NCBI GenBank assembly: GCA_036403815.1
Contig: DASWQH010000053.1
Span: 62,001-126,000, forward strand
Direction: 5' to 3'
DNA length: 64,000 nucleotides
Source: JACVRN01 sp036403815
GTDB lineage: Bacteria > Acidobacteriota > Blastocatellia > Pyrinomonadales > Pyrinomonadaceae
Part shown: piece by piece, positions 1 through 8,183 of the stretch
How positions within the stretch are numbered: the stretch's first letter is position 1
How the letters are laid out: each line of letters begins with the position of its first letter
Notes under the pieces: model-generated
Told to the model about the DNA's origin: nothing
Databases searched by the model: none
What the model saw: only the letters and a program-made list of their open reading frames with translations
Program-made: the position numbers and the translations under genes

Positions 1-330
1 CTCATGGGCTTTTCGCAATCATGCGCGCTCAACTATCGTTACGCTTTTACTTTTCCGGATCGCCTGCGCGGTATCATAGGCATTTGCGGCGGCATTCCTA
101 GAGACTGGGACACGAGCAAGCTCTACAAAGAGACTGCGGCTTCAGTCCTTCATCTATCGGGTACGCGCGACGAGTTCTATCCGCCCGCGCGCGTTCAGGA
201 TTACAGTGAGCATTTGAAAAAGCGCGCCGCCGATGTGTTGATGAAGGCTTATGATGCAGGGCACGAGATTGTGCCAGCCATGCGCGAAGATGTGAGAGAG
301 TGGTTACAGGCTCGCGCAGGGCGAGTATAA
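1..330 (+). CDS. Alpha/beta-hydrolase esterase, C-terminal part (truncated by window start)
   Basis: C-terminal ~109 residues of a serine esterase of the phospholipase/carboxylesterase (PF02230-like) group. The visible part starts at the nucleophile elbow GFSQS, continues to an acid-containing segment (GTRDEFYPP) and a catalytic His in YDAGHEI, in the order expected for a Ser-Asp-His triad. The frame is open to base 1, so the start lies outside the window. The elbow reads GxSxS rather than the usual GxSxG. Substrate cannot be told from this fragment. Confidence 0.8.
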   Translation, partial: LMGFSQSCALNYRYAFTFPDRLRGIIGICGGIPRDWDTSKLYKETAASVLHLSGTRDEFYPPARVQDYSEHLKKRAADVLMKAYDAGHEIVPAMREDVREWLQARAGRV

Positions 331-388
331 TGCTTGCGGAAAAAGATTTCTCTACTCTGTAATCGCCGGATTGTTAAGCTGTGTGTTG

Positions 389-1024
389 ATGAAAAGGGCG
401 CTATATTTTCTTATCCTTTCGTGTCTGGTCTGCGCGGCGGTCGCCTGCAATCGAACGCGGCAGGCGAGCGGGGAAGCGCATGCGCGTCCCTTCGCGGCGA
501 ACATCTCGCCGACAGCAAGGCGTGTGGTCGAGGATGCGATTGAGCAGACTAAGTATACTCTCGCGTATGACCCGTCTTATCAGAAGCTCAGTTATCCTGG
601 AGGCGATGTGCCGCTGGATCGCGGAGTCTGCTCGGACGTAGTCGTGCGCTCCTTTCGCAAAGTCGGCGTTGATCTTCAGCAAGAAGTTCACGAAGACATG
701 ACGCGCGCTTTCGCAGATTACCCTAAGAAGTGGGGACTCAGCCGTCCAGATGCGAATATAGACCATCGACGCGTCCCGAACCTGATGACCTTCTTCGAGC
801 GCAAGGGCAAAGCGCTGAATGTGACAAACGCAGGCGAGGATTACCAGCCCGGAGACGTAGTCACATGGGACTTGGGCGGCGGGCAGACGCACATCGGCAT
901 CATCACCAACGTCTGGTCTGATGCAAGCGCGAATTATCTGATCGCTCATAACATAGGCGGCGGTGTGAGGGTTGAAAACGTGCTTTTCAACTGGCGCATC
1001 ACCGGACACTATCGCTACTTTTAA
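389..1024 (+). CDS. DUF1287-family lipoprotein (NlpC/P60-like fold)
   Basis: About 211 residues. The N-terminus is a lipoprotein signal (hydrophobic stretch ending in a lipobox-like LVCAAVAC), so the mature protein should be anchored by its Cys. The body matches DUF1287: RGVCSDVVVRSFR carries the likely nucleophilic Cys, PGDVVTWDLGGGQTHIGI carries the downstream His. This is the Cys-His arrangement of NlpC/P60-like cell-wall amidases; enzymatic activity is inferred only. A TTG at 371 would add six residues, but ATG 389 sits directly at the signal peptide and is preferred. Confidence 0.75.
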   Translation: MKRALYFLILSCLVCAAVACNRTRQASGEAHARPFAANISPTARRVVEDAIEQTKYTLAYDPSYQKLSYPGGDVPLDRGVCSDVVVRSFRKVGVDLQQEVHEDMTRAFADYPKKWGLSRPDANIDHRRVPNLMTFFERKGKALNVTNAGEDYQPGDVVTWDLGGGQTHIGIITNVWSDASANYLIAHNIGGGVRVENVLFNWRITGHYRYF

Positions 1025-1080
1025 GAGAACGTGCCGCGCGTGCCGCAAGCGCGCTCCTATCTTCAACAGGGAAGAATTCT

Positions 1081-1548
1081 ATGAAAGCTATTATCCTCTT
1101 CGTCCTTTGCGCCGGAATCTTTGCCCCGGCGGTTTCGGCGCAGCAAAGCAACGCGGCAAAGCCAAACAAGCGTGAGCAGCAGTTGATGAGTGAAATACGC
1201 GCGGTGATGGATGCTCAGGTCGCAGCATGGAATCGCGGCGACATAGAAGGATTCATGCGCGGCTACGCGCAATCTCCTGACACCATCTTCGTTTCCGGCG
1301 ACACGGTGACGCGCGGCTGGCAGACGGTTTTAGATCGCTACAAAAAGGGCTACGATTCGCGCGAGAAGATGGGGCAGCTCACCTTTTCCGAGCTTGAGAT
1401 AATGCCCGTGGGAAAAGACGCGGCTGTGGTGCTGGGGCGCTGGCAGTTGCAGCGAGCAGGCGACACACCACACGGGCGTTTCACCCTTATCTTTCGCCGC
1501 ACGCGTGCTGGCTGGCGTATCGTTCACGACCATACATCGTCAGCGTAA
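1081..1548 (+). CDS. Secreted SnoaL-like / DUF4440 protein
   Basis: 155 residues with a cleavable signal peptide (cut near AVSAQQS), then a single NTF2/SnoaL-like domain of the DUF4440 type: a helix with DAQVAAWNRGDIEGFMRGY, the SGDTVTRGW turn and a C-terminal strand ending RAGWRIVHDHTSS. These conserved positions match those of the second SnoaL-like protein at 8526-9170, so the two are paralogues. Function is unknown; the fold forms dimers with a small binding cavity. It follows the DUF1287 gene by 56 bp and may be cotranscribed. Confidence 0.75.
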   Translation: MKAIILFVLCAGIFAPAVSAQQSNAAKPNKREQQLMSEIRAVMDAQVAAWNRGDIEGFMRGYAQSPDTIFVSGDTVTRGWQTVLDRYKKGYDSREKMGQLTFSELEIMPVGKDAAVVLGRWQLQRAGDTPHGRFTLIFRRTRAGWRIVHDHTSSA

Positions 1549-1624
1549 TAAAGCCTCTCTTTTTTGAAGCTGGCAGGAAAAATATCTGGAGAGCGATTTG
1601 TATACCAATTGTGCGAAGCGAAGC

Positions 1625-1653
1625 GAGCCTGCTCTATTTTCCAAGGCAGGCTC
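1625..1653. terminator. Bidirectional hairpin between convergent genes
   Basis: Perfect 8-bp inverted repeat GAGCCTGC / GCAGGCTC with a 13-nt loop, followed by CTTTAG. It lies between the convergent SnoaL-like gene and the small minus-strand gene, where a shared terminator is expected. Confidence 0.5.
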
Positions 1654-1678
1654 TTTAGCATAGGTTTGCAATTGCCTA

Positions 1679-1909
1679 TTACTTAACTGTTCGTCCTGTC
1701 TCCTTCAAATCTCCAATCCGCCAGCGTGTCGGAATGCCCTTACTCAAAAGCCTCCCGTCTGCATGTATACGATATTCGGCAATCCCATAACTCTTCCACG
1801 TTTGCGGGGAGTAGAGACTACAACCTTTCTTGCTTATCCTACCTACAATTAGTTCTCTCCCGTCAGGAAGGGTATAGATACCGCGCTCCTTCAAATTTAT
1901 TAGCGGCAT
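1679..1909 (-). CDS. Small conserved-looking protein, partner of PAS protein
   Basis: About 76 residues from ATG 1909 (MPLINLKERGIYTLPDG...). A TTG at 1939 would add ten residues and overlap the upstream PAS gene by 11 nt. I do not recognise the family. The protein is basic and soluble, with a repeated strand-turn pattern (YTLPDGREL, YRIHADGRLL) suggesting a small beta-rich domain, and it ends WRIGDLKETGRTVK. Its place directly behind the PYP-like PAS gene on the same strand suggests a shared operon and perhaps a partner role; that is inference. Confidence 0.55.
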   Translation of the reverse strand: MPLINLKERGIYTLPDGRELIVGRISKKGCSLYSPQTWKSYGIAEYRIHADGRLLSKGIPTRWRIGDLKETGRTVK

Positions 1910-1928
1910 CGCATTTCTGGTAAAGCTA

Positions 1929-2294
1929 TTATGCTGCAATCCTGTCCGCCAATCGCCTAATGTGAACGAGTATAGATTCCGTGCTGCCGACCATAGATTG
2001 CTCGTGAATACGTGCGAGCAGGACTTTTACAGGTAAGTAGTTCTGATTACAGTTGAAGGTGAAATGAAAGCTGTCGGCTGGCGCAGGGCTACGCTTGAAG
2101 GTTTTGATTCTGTCTTGAAACTCTCTAGCTTCAGCAATAGGTATTATGTCCGTAAATATATTGCGTCCGACCACCCCTGCTGCTGAACCATCAGAACTGT
2201 TTTCTTTATCTGGATTGAAGTAAAGAACCGTGCCGTCTGCATCTAATTCCAGCAAACCCAAAGGAAGCATCGTTAGTGAAGTTTTATTCTGCAT
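1929..2294 (-). CDS. PYP-like single PAS-domain protein lacking the chromophore Cys
   Basis: 121 residues forming one PAS domain and nothing else. Segments LGLLELDADGTVLYFN, VVGRNIFTDIIP and PVKVLL line up with photoactive yellow protein (LDGDGNILQYN, VIGKNFF.DVAP, PTKVKV). At the position of the PYP chromophore cysteine (in APCTDSPEF) this protein reads IPIAEAREF, so p-coumaric acid cannot attach by the usual thioester. It is probably a sensor or interaction PAS domain binding another ligand or a partner. The downstream small gene overlaps or abuts it. Confidence 0.7.
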   Translation of the reverse strand: MQNKTSLTMLPLGLLELDADGTVLYFNPDKENSSDGSAAGVVGRNIFTDIIPIAEAREFQDRIKTFKRSPAPADSFHFTFNCNQNYLPVKVLLARIHEQSMVGSTESILVHIRRLADRIAA

Positions 2295-2377
2295 TTAGCC
2301 TATCCCTGGCAATGAACGAACGTCAGAGCAAATATCTCAGACGTTGTTCGTGAGTTTAAGGTGTCGGGGGCTAATAA

Positions 2378-2428
2378 GGCTGACAGCAAGTCCCTTAAGT
2401 CCTTCACAAGACTCCCTTGCTGTCAGCC
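2378..2428. repeat. 13-bp perfect inverted repeat upstream of the Crp/Fnr gene
   Basis: GGCTGACAGCAAG at 2378-2390 is the exact reverse complement of 2416-2428, with a 25-nt loop. The surrounding 2295-2657 gap separates divergent genes and should hold both promoters; no clear -35/-10 pair was identified. Confidence 0.55.
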
Positions 2429-2657
2429 ACCCTGCTTGTCCTGTGAATGTGTTGAATCTTAGACGGTATTTAATAGGTAGTCTGTACGGAAGTGGACAAT
2501 ATGGCATTAGGTTTGCGAGGGGGGCGTGATACCCTCCTTTTGTACATTACATAGTTCTTTTGAGAATTCAACCCTCGACATCGGGATGAGCCTATAGAGC
2601 CTTCTCCTTGTGCCGTCTGCTGTGTTCACACACGCGACCGGAAAAAGGAGAAACCTG

Positions 2658-3374
2658 ATGTCCTTAAATCAAGAAGCACGTCCCCCAACACAGAACCGCA
2701 TTCTTGCAGCCCTTCCAACAGAAGAATACGAACGGCTGTCCCCGCATTTAGAAGAAGTCCAAATGCCTCACGGTAAAATTCTCTACAACACTCAAGACAC
2801 AATCGAGCATGTCTATTTCCCGACCAAAGCGATGATTTCCTTAGTCTCTCAACTAAGTGACGGTTCAAGCGTCGAAGTCGGCGTAGTCGGCTTTGAAGGG
2901 ATGGCGGGGCTTCCCTTTATCTTAGGAGTTGATAAATCTCCGCACGAATGCATGGTGCAGATTCAAGACGGTGCGACGCGGGTGAAGGCGGAAGTGATAA
3001 AGCAGGAGTTCAAGCGCGGCGGGAAACTGCAAGACATGTTGTTGCGCTACACACAGTCTTTGATGTTGCAGTCTTCGCAAGTGGCCGCATGTAACCGCAT
3101 TCATTTAATCGAAGAACGCCTTGCACGGTGGCTCTTGATGAGTTACGACCGCTGCGTCTGTGAGGAGTTACCGTTGACGCAAGAATTCCTCAGCATGATG
3201 CTCGGCGTGCGTCGTGCAGGAGTGACTTCGGCTGCCGTTCATTTGCAGGCTGAAGGGTTCATACAATATAGGCGCGGACACATTACTATCACAGACAAAG
3301 AGGCGCTGGAAGATTTCAGTTGGGAATGCTACCGGATAATCAAAGCGGATTTTGACAGTTCATTAAGTCAATAG
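2658..3374 (+). CDS. Crp/Fnr-family transcriptional regulator
   Basis: 238 residues. An N-terminal cyclic-nucleotide-binding-like beta-roll (about residues 20-130, including GKILYNTQDTIEHVYFPTKA and VGVVGFEGMAGLPFILG) is followed by a long dimerisation helix (LQSSQVAACNRIHLIEERLARWLL) and a winged helix-turn-helix (LPLTQEFLSMMLGVRRAGVTSAA, then YRRGHITITD). It lacks an obvious Fnr-type Cys cluster, so the signal is unknown. ATG 2658 is chosen because AAGGAG precedes it at good spacing; an upstream in-frame start at 2610 lacks this. Confidence 0.85.
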   Translation: MSLNQEARPPTQNRILAALPTEEYERLSPHLEEVQMPHGKILYNTQDTIEHVYFPTKAMISLVSQLSDGSSVEVGVVGFEGMAGLPFILGVDKSPHECMVQIQDGATRVKAEVIKQEFKRGGKLQDMLLRYTQSLMLQSSQVAACNRIHLIEERLARWLLMSYDRCVCEELPLTQEFLSMMLGVRRAGVTSAAVHLQAEGFIQYRRGHITITDKEALEDFSWECYRIIKADFDSSLSQ

Positions 3375-3704
3375 AAGCATCAGGATTACTACCTTAATCC
3401 TCTCTTAAATTCTATTATCTAGTACGAGCACAAAAAGACCGCCAACTCTGGGAACATAGGGTTTTCAGCGCACTTTCTATAAATACCTTCATAAGCAGGA
3501 TATGTATTTGAGCCAGCATTCTTATTCGATTCGGTGCTGGAGGGCCTGTTGTAATTGCTGTTGTAGTTAATACTGTAGCTGCTGTTATAATTACTCTCTG
3601 ACGAGCGTTTTGGCTTCTGGAGCGCAGAGACGATAAGGGCAACTATAAAAGCCAGCTACAATCAGACCCATAGCAGGATTTCAAAGGGGCGTCGCCTGGC
3701 GGGA

Positions 3705-4370
3705 TTGCTCGTTGTCTGCATAGTTGCTTTCACCTATCCCTTATTAAACTCGACGCTCTTTTTCTTATTTGATAAGGGTGTGCGTCCGCGCTCATTCGCG
3801 CCCGGAGAAGTTAGCTTCTGGTTCTACTTAGCAATAATTATTGAGCTTGTTTCGCTTCTGTTGCTGGTCTATATCCTGCGGCGACAGGGAAGGTCACTGC
3901 GCCATCTTACTCTCTCCTGCTCATGGAAAGACCTGCCGGAGTCGCTTGCGTTAGCCATCGGAGCATACATTGTTTTCGCGCTGTCTTATGCTTTGTTCTT
4001 TTACATCTATTACTTTGTGACGGGGCGCACCCTTAATGCTGCACCGCAGAACGTCGAATTTCTGAGGACGAAAATCACGCTGGCCGCAGTCCTGCTGATG
4101 CTGGTCAATCCTTTTTACGAAGAGCTGATTGCACGCGCCTACATCATGACGGAAGTGCAGTTCCTGACGGGAAGCAGGTTACTTGCGCTCTGTGCGAGCG
4201 TCGCGCTTCAAAGCGCTTATCATCTTTATCAGGGGGTAGCCTCTGCTTCTATGCTGTCCGTGCTGTTCACGATTTTCTCCGTCTATTTCCTGATGCGTAG
4301 AAAAATCTTGCCGGTTATACTGGCGCACATGTATTTTGACTTCCTGGCACTGCTCTCGTACGCTCGATAA
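3705..4370 (+). CDS. CPBP-family intramembrane metalloprotease (CAAX protease-like)
   Basis: Polytopic membrane protein of ~221 residues with the CPBP/Abi motifs: motif 1 EELIAR at residues 139-144 (EExxxR), a motif-2-like ALQSAYHLYQG and a late HMYFDFL providing metal-ligand His and acidic residues. The family cleaves or modifies small peptides and prenylated proteins in the membrane; the substrate here is unknown. The start is doubtful: TTG 3705 is the first canonical start, yet the same frame is open back to 3591 with no ATG/GTG/TTG and reads like protein. Bases 3375-3704 otherwise hold only a low-complexity stretch near 3545-3595. Confidence 0.75.
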   Translation: MLVVCIVAFTYPLLNSTLFFLFDKGVRPRSFAPGEVSFWFYLAIIIELVSLLLLVYILRRQGRSLRHLTLSCSWKDLPESLALAIGAYIVFALSYALFFYIYYFVTGRTLNAAPQNVEFLRTKITLAAVLLMLVNPFYEELIARAYIMTEVQFLTGSRLLALCASVALQSAYHLYQGVASASMLSVLFTIFSVYFLMRRKILPVILAHMYFDFLALLSYAR

Positions 4371-4475
4371 TAAAGCTCTGGTTTACTGAAAGCTAGTACT
4401 TCATCTGCTTCGCACGCACACGCTTCGGGTATGGGTTTGCGTGTGTCATCAAAATTTTAGGGAGGTTCCTAATTA

Positions 4476-6518
4476 ATGCGAAAACTACTCGGCACGACAT
4501 TGACGCTCGCTCTCTTGCTTCTCTCATTTCCGGTTGCGCGCACTCATGCACAGGGCATACAGGTCAGCGCTAGCGCTCAGGTGCGCGAGCGCTTCGGCAT
4601 CGAGCGCTATTTGAATATACGAGCCGCAGGCTCGCCTACCTTTTCTGCGAACGGCGACCGCGTGGCGTTTTTGACGAACATCACGGGCACGCCGCAGGTC
4701 TGGATGGTTGGCGCAGGTGGCGGCTGGCCTGACCAGTTGACGTACTACACAGACCGCGTTGATTTCGTCCAGTGGTCGCCGGACGGTACAGGACTGGTCT
4801 TCGGCAAAGCGCGCGGCGGCGACGAAAACTCGCAGCTCTTCTGGCTCGCCCCAGACGGCTCAGACATTCGCGCTCTGACCGACGCGCCGAAAGTTCGTCA
4901 TAACTTCGGAGAGTGGTCTCACGACGGGCGGCGCATCAGCTACGCTTCCAATAAACGCGACCCGAACTTTTTCGACATCTACGTGATGGATGTAGCAACG
5001 GGGCGCGAGGACATGGTTTACCAGCAGGATGGCTCGAACGGCGTGGCCGCATGGTCAGACGATGGCCGCTATCTGGTTGTCTCTCATAACAACGAGCAGT
5101 TGAGCCTGGACAACGACCTCTTTCTGGTTGATACGCAGACCCGTGCTGCCACGCTTCTGACGCAGCATCAAGGCTCGGCACAGTTCGGCGATGTTCATTT
5201 CACGCGCGACGGTCGCTACCTCATCTTCGGCACGAACGACAATCGAGAGTTCTACCAGCTTGCGCGCATGGACTTGCAGACAAAGCGCATGGAGACCCTG
5301 GACGATGCACCTTGGGATTTGGATGCGAGCGCGATCTCGGATGACGGTCGCATGTTCGCTTACACTTTGAACCGCGACGGCTACAGCGAGCTTTACGTGC
5401 GAGAGGTTGCGCCGGATGGAACGCTTGCACCAAAGGGCGCGCCCGTAGCTCTTCCGGGTAAAGGTCTCGTCGGAGCGCTTGAGTTCTCGCGCGACAATCG
5501 CAGGCTCGGATTCAGCTTCAACGGCGCACGCTACAACCCGGACGTGTGGCTCTATGACACCGGCAGTCGCGCGCTCACGCAGCTCACGCACAGCTCTCGC
5601 GCAGGCATCCCGCAGTCCACCTTCGTAGAGCCTGAGCTGGTTCGCTTCAAGAGCTTCGACGGTCGTGAAATTCCCGCATGGTACTTTCGCCCGCAAGTCG
5701 CAATGACGACGAGCGCGAACCCAGGCATGCAGATTAGCGTCACTCCCGGCAACAGCAATACTTCGACCATCAACGTGACCGCCGGGAATACAAGCATAGG
5801 CAGCGTGACTATTGGAGCAGGCGGGGCTGTCCCCGTCATAGTCAGCGTACACGGTGGCCCCGAAGGCCAGGAGCGCCCCGGCTTCAGCGGCATCTATCAA
5901 TATTTTCTTTCTCGCGGCTACGGGATACTTGCGCCGAACGTGCGCGGCTCGACGGGCTACGGCAAGACCTTTACGCACCTGGACGACGTGCGGAACCGGG
6001 AGGATTCGGTCAAGGATTTGGCGGCGGCAGTTGACTGGTTAAAAACGCAGGGCGGGGCAGACCCGCGACGCGTAGCCGTGATGGGCGGCTCTTATGGCGG
6101 CTACATGACGCTCGCCGCCATCACGCTCTATCCGGAGCTTTGGGCGGCAGCCGTTGATACGGTCGGCATAGCCAACTTCGAGAGCTTTCTCAAGAATACT
6201 TCCGGCTATCGCCGCAAGCTGCGCGAGGTTGAATATGGCTCGCTCGAACGCGACCTGGAATACCTGCGCTCGATTTCGCCGCTCTACAAGGTGGACAGGA
6301 TACGCACCCCTCTCTTCGTCATTCAGGGCAAGAATGACCCGCGCGTGCCCTACACCGAAGCAGAGCAGATAGTGGAAGCCCTGCGCAAACGAAACGCGCC
6401 CGTCGAATACAAACTCTTCGACGACGAAGGCCACGGCATAGGCAAGCTCTCCAATCGCCTGATAGTCTACCCGATGGTCGCAAACTTCCTTGATCGTTAT
6501 ATGGTGCAAAGACCTTAG
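4476..6518 (+). CDS. Secreted S9-family prolyl oligopeptidase-like peptidase
   Basis: 680 residues with a signal peptide (cut near THAQG), an N-terminal beta-propeller of PD40/TolB-like repeats (for example FVQWSPDGTGLVF, GEWSHDGRRISY, SDDGRMFAYT), and a C-terminal alpha/beta-hydrolase. The catalytic triad is visible: Ser539 in GGSYGGY, Asp621 in KNDPRVPY and His653 in DEGHG. Probably a periplasmic exo- or oligopeptidase. Between propeller and hydrolase (about residues 408-450) lies an unusual Thr/Asn/Ser/Gly-rich insert before the VIVSVHGGPEGQ strand. ATG 4476 follows GGGAGG with good spacing. Confidence 0.92.
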   Translation: MRKLLGTTLTLALLLLSFPVARTHAQGIQVSASAQVRERFGIERYLNIRAAGSPTFSANGDRVAFLTNITGTPQVWMVGAGGGWPDQLTYYTDRVDFVQWSPDGTGLVFGKARGGDENSQLFWLAPDGSDIRALTDAPKVRHNFGEWSHDGRRISYASNKRDPNFFDIYVMDVATGREDMVYQQDGSNGVAAWSDDGRYLVVSHNNEQLSLDNDLFLVDTQTRAATLLTQHQGSAQFGDVHFTRDGRYLIFGTNDNREFYQLARMDLQTKRMETLDDAPWDLDASAISDDGRMFAYTLNRDGYSELYVREVAPDGTLAPKGAPVALPGKGLVGALEFSRDNRRLGFSFNGARYNPDVWLYDTGSRALTQLTHSSRAGIPQSTFVEPELVRFKSFDGREIPAWYFRPQVAMTTSANPGMQISVTPGNSNTSTINVTAGNTSIGSVTIGAGGAVPVIVSVHGGPEGQERPGFSGIYQYFLSRGYGILAPNVRGSTGYGKTFTHLDDVRNREDSVKDLAAAVDWLKTQGGADPRRVAVMGGSYGGYMTLAAITLYPELWAAAVDTVGIANFESFLKNTSGYRRKLREVEYGSLERDLEYLRSISPLYKVDRIRTPLFVIQGKNDPRVPYTEAEQIVEALRKRNAPVEYKLFDDEGHGIGKLSNRLIVYPMVANFLDRYMVQRP

Positions 6519-6519
6519 C

Positions 6520-6658
6520 TGTAGGGGCAGGGCTTGTCCCTGCCCGTCGCGCCCAAAGGCGCGAAACCGTTTCGCATTCATTCTGCGTTGAATAAATGCG
6601 TTTGTTGATAATCGTGCTATCGCACGATACGGGCAGAGGACTTGTCCCTGCCCCTACA
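6520..6658. repeat. MITE-like element with 13-bp inverted ends
   Basis: TGTAGGGGCAGGG (6520-6532) is the exact reverse complement of 6646-6658. Each end also forms an internal GGGCAGGG-cttgt-CCCTGCCC type hairpin, the right one imperfect. The element fills the gap between the S9 peptidase and hutI, which argues against using the upstream ATG at 6596 as the hutI start. No coding capacity. Confidence 0.55.
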
Positions 6659-6667
6659 AATTATTTC

Positions 6668-7951
6668 GTGTCTAAAACACTGGCTATCACTAACTGCTCG
6701 CAGCTAGTCACGCTCCAAGGCGTAAAGCGCCCGCGCACGGGTGCGTTGATGAGCGAGATTTCCATCATCGCGGACGGCGCTCTTGTGGTGCGCGACGGGC
6801 GTTTTGAAAAGGTCGGCACTCGTCAGGAGATAGAGCCGCTGATTGATTCGGATTGTGAAGTTGTCGATGCAGGCGGGCGCGTGGTGTTGCCGGGCTTCGT
6901 TGACGCGCACGCGCATCCTGTGTTTGCAGGAACGCGCGCAGACGAATATGAAGAGCGGGCGCGGGGAGCTACGTATCAGGAGATAGCCGCGCGTGGCGGC
7001 GGCATTCGCTCGACCGTGAGACGAACGCGTGAGGCAAGCCTTGATGAATTGGTCGCGGCGGGGAAGCGTTATGCAGAGTGGTTTCTGCGCACAGGCACAA
7101 CCACAGTTGAAGCCAAATCCGGCTACGGCTTAACGGTTGAAGACGAGCTAAAGATACTGCGCGCCGTTCGTCGTTTGAACGAGGAGACGCCGCTTGAGCT
7201 TGTGCCGACCTTCCTGGGCGCACACGACATCCCAACTGAATACCGCGAGCGTCGCGAAGAATATGTCAGGCTGGTCATTGAAGAGATGCTGCCGCGTGTG
7301 ACAGAGGAGCGGCTGGCAGAATACTGCGATGTGTTCTGCGAGGAGAAAGTTTTTACGCTTGAAGAATCGCGTCGAATTTTGGAGGCTGCGCGCCGAATGG
7401 GGCTGGGGCTTCGTTTTCATGCAGACCAGTTGACACTTTCAGGCGGCGCGCATCTGGCGGCGGAACTACGCGCTGCGACGGCAGACCATCTTGAGCATAC
7501 GGACGCTTCGGGCATCAAGGCTCTGAAAGCAGGCGGAGTCCAGCCTGTACTTTTGCCCGGCTCCGTTTATGCGCTCGGCTCATCGCGGTATCCTGCGGCG
7601 CGCGAGATGATAGAAGCGGGGCTGGCGGTTGTGCTGGCGACCGATTTCAATCCCGGCTCCAGCCCCACGCCTTCTATGCCAATGGTTCTGTCGCTCGCCT
7701 CCACGCACATGAAGATGACGCCTGCCGAAAGCCTGACCGCCGCGACCATCAACGCTGCTTACAGCCTTGGGCGCGGGGCTATGATTGGATCAATCGAAGA
7801 GGGCAAGCGTGCGGATTTCTGTATACACGATGCTGCGGACTACCGCGAAGTAGCTTACTTCTTCGGCATAGAGCACGCGGGCGAAGTCTTCATCAAAGGC
7901 CGCAGAGTATTCAAGCGTGCATCAATGGGGAGTCCACAAGATAGTGTTTGA
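6668..7951 (+). CDS. hutI: Imidazolonepropionase
   Basis: About 427 residues. Third enzyme of histidine degradation, hydrolysing 4-imidazolone-5-propionate to N-formimino-L-glutamate in the cytoplasm. It shows the amidohydrolase metal motif DAHAHPVFAG (His81, His83), the HutI-typical RADEYEERARGATYQEIAARGGGI, the HADQLTLSGG segment and ATDFNPGSSPT near the C-terminal metal Asp. GTG 6668 is preferred because the ATG at 6596 lies in a repeat element and encodes a non-homologous tail. No other hut gene is in the window, so the pathway is dispersed or cut off. Confidence 0.9.
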   Translation: MSKTLAITNCSQLVTLQGVKRPRTGALMSEISIIADGALVVRDGRFEKVGTRQEIEPLIDSDCEVVDAGGRVVLPGFVDAHAHPVFAGTRADEYEERARGATYQEIAARGGGIRSTVRRTREASLDELVAAGKRYAEWFLRTGTTTVEAKSGYGLTVEDELKILRAVRRLNEETPLELVPTFLGAHDIPTEYRERREEYVRLVIEEMLPRVTEERLAEYCDVFCEEKVFTLEESRRILEAARRMGLGLRFHADQLTLSGGAHLAAELRAATADHLEHTDASGIKALKAGGVQPVLLPGSVYALGSSRYPAAREMIEAGLAVVLATDFNPGSSPTPSMPMVLSLASTHMKMTPAESLTAATINAAYSLGRGAMIGSIEEGKRADFCIHDAADYREVAYFFGIEHAGEVFIKGRRVFKRASMGSPQDSV

Positions 7952-7960
7952 AAATAACGG

Positions 7961-7989
7961 TTGACGCACAATTCATAGTCATTTATTAT
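7961..7989 (+). promoter_or_regulatory. Sigma-70-like promoter of a tiny transcription unit
   Basis: TTGACG (7961-7966), 17-bp spacer, TATTAT (7984-7989): one mismatch in each hexamer and ideal spacing. It points at the mini-gene at 8028. Confidence 0.6.
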
Positions 7990-8027
7990 CAGGGTCAACA
8001 CTGAGGAAGGAGGTGATTCTAAAATAT

Positions 8028-8063
8028 ATGAGTTCTTATCACAGTGAGGTGGCTGAAGCCTAG
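8028..8063 (+). CDS. 11-residue mini-ORF with near-perfect Shine-Dalgarno
   Basis: Reads MSSYHSEVAEA then TAG. It is preceded by AAGGAGGTGAT (8007-8017), which matches almost the full anti-Shine-Dalgarno end of 16S rRNA. A hairpin GGCTG / CAGCC (within about 8051-8079) followed by a run of seven T forms an intrinsic terminator just after the stop codon. With the promoter at 7961 this is a complete ~90-nt transcription unit. It could be a leader peptide with attenuator (no adjacent sense gene follows), a small secreted or regulatory peptide, or a non-coding RNA whose purine run only resembles an SD. Confidence 0.4.
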   Translation: MSSYHSEVAEA

Positions 8064-8183
8064 AACACGGCAGCCCTTCTTTTTTTGTTTGGGTGTTTGG
8101 TCGGTTCGTTGTCTGGTTTGATTGCCCTTTAGCGGTTCAAGCGGCAGACAAAGGCACACAGGCTAATCCCAACAGTTACACCG

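Noticed and set aside
3415..3642. 75-codon minus-strand ORF
   Set aside because: Thr/Ala-rich translation of a low-complexity stretch, no SD, overlaps the 5' side of the CPBP gene.
5055..5978. 307-codon open frame on the minus strand
   Set aside because: It lies wholly opposite the S9 peptidase, which has clear motifs; the translation resembles no family. The same holds for long antisense frames at 401-1066, 9254-10033, 15157-16014 and 34953-35750.
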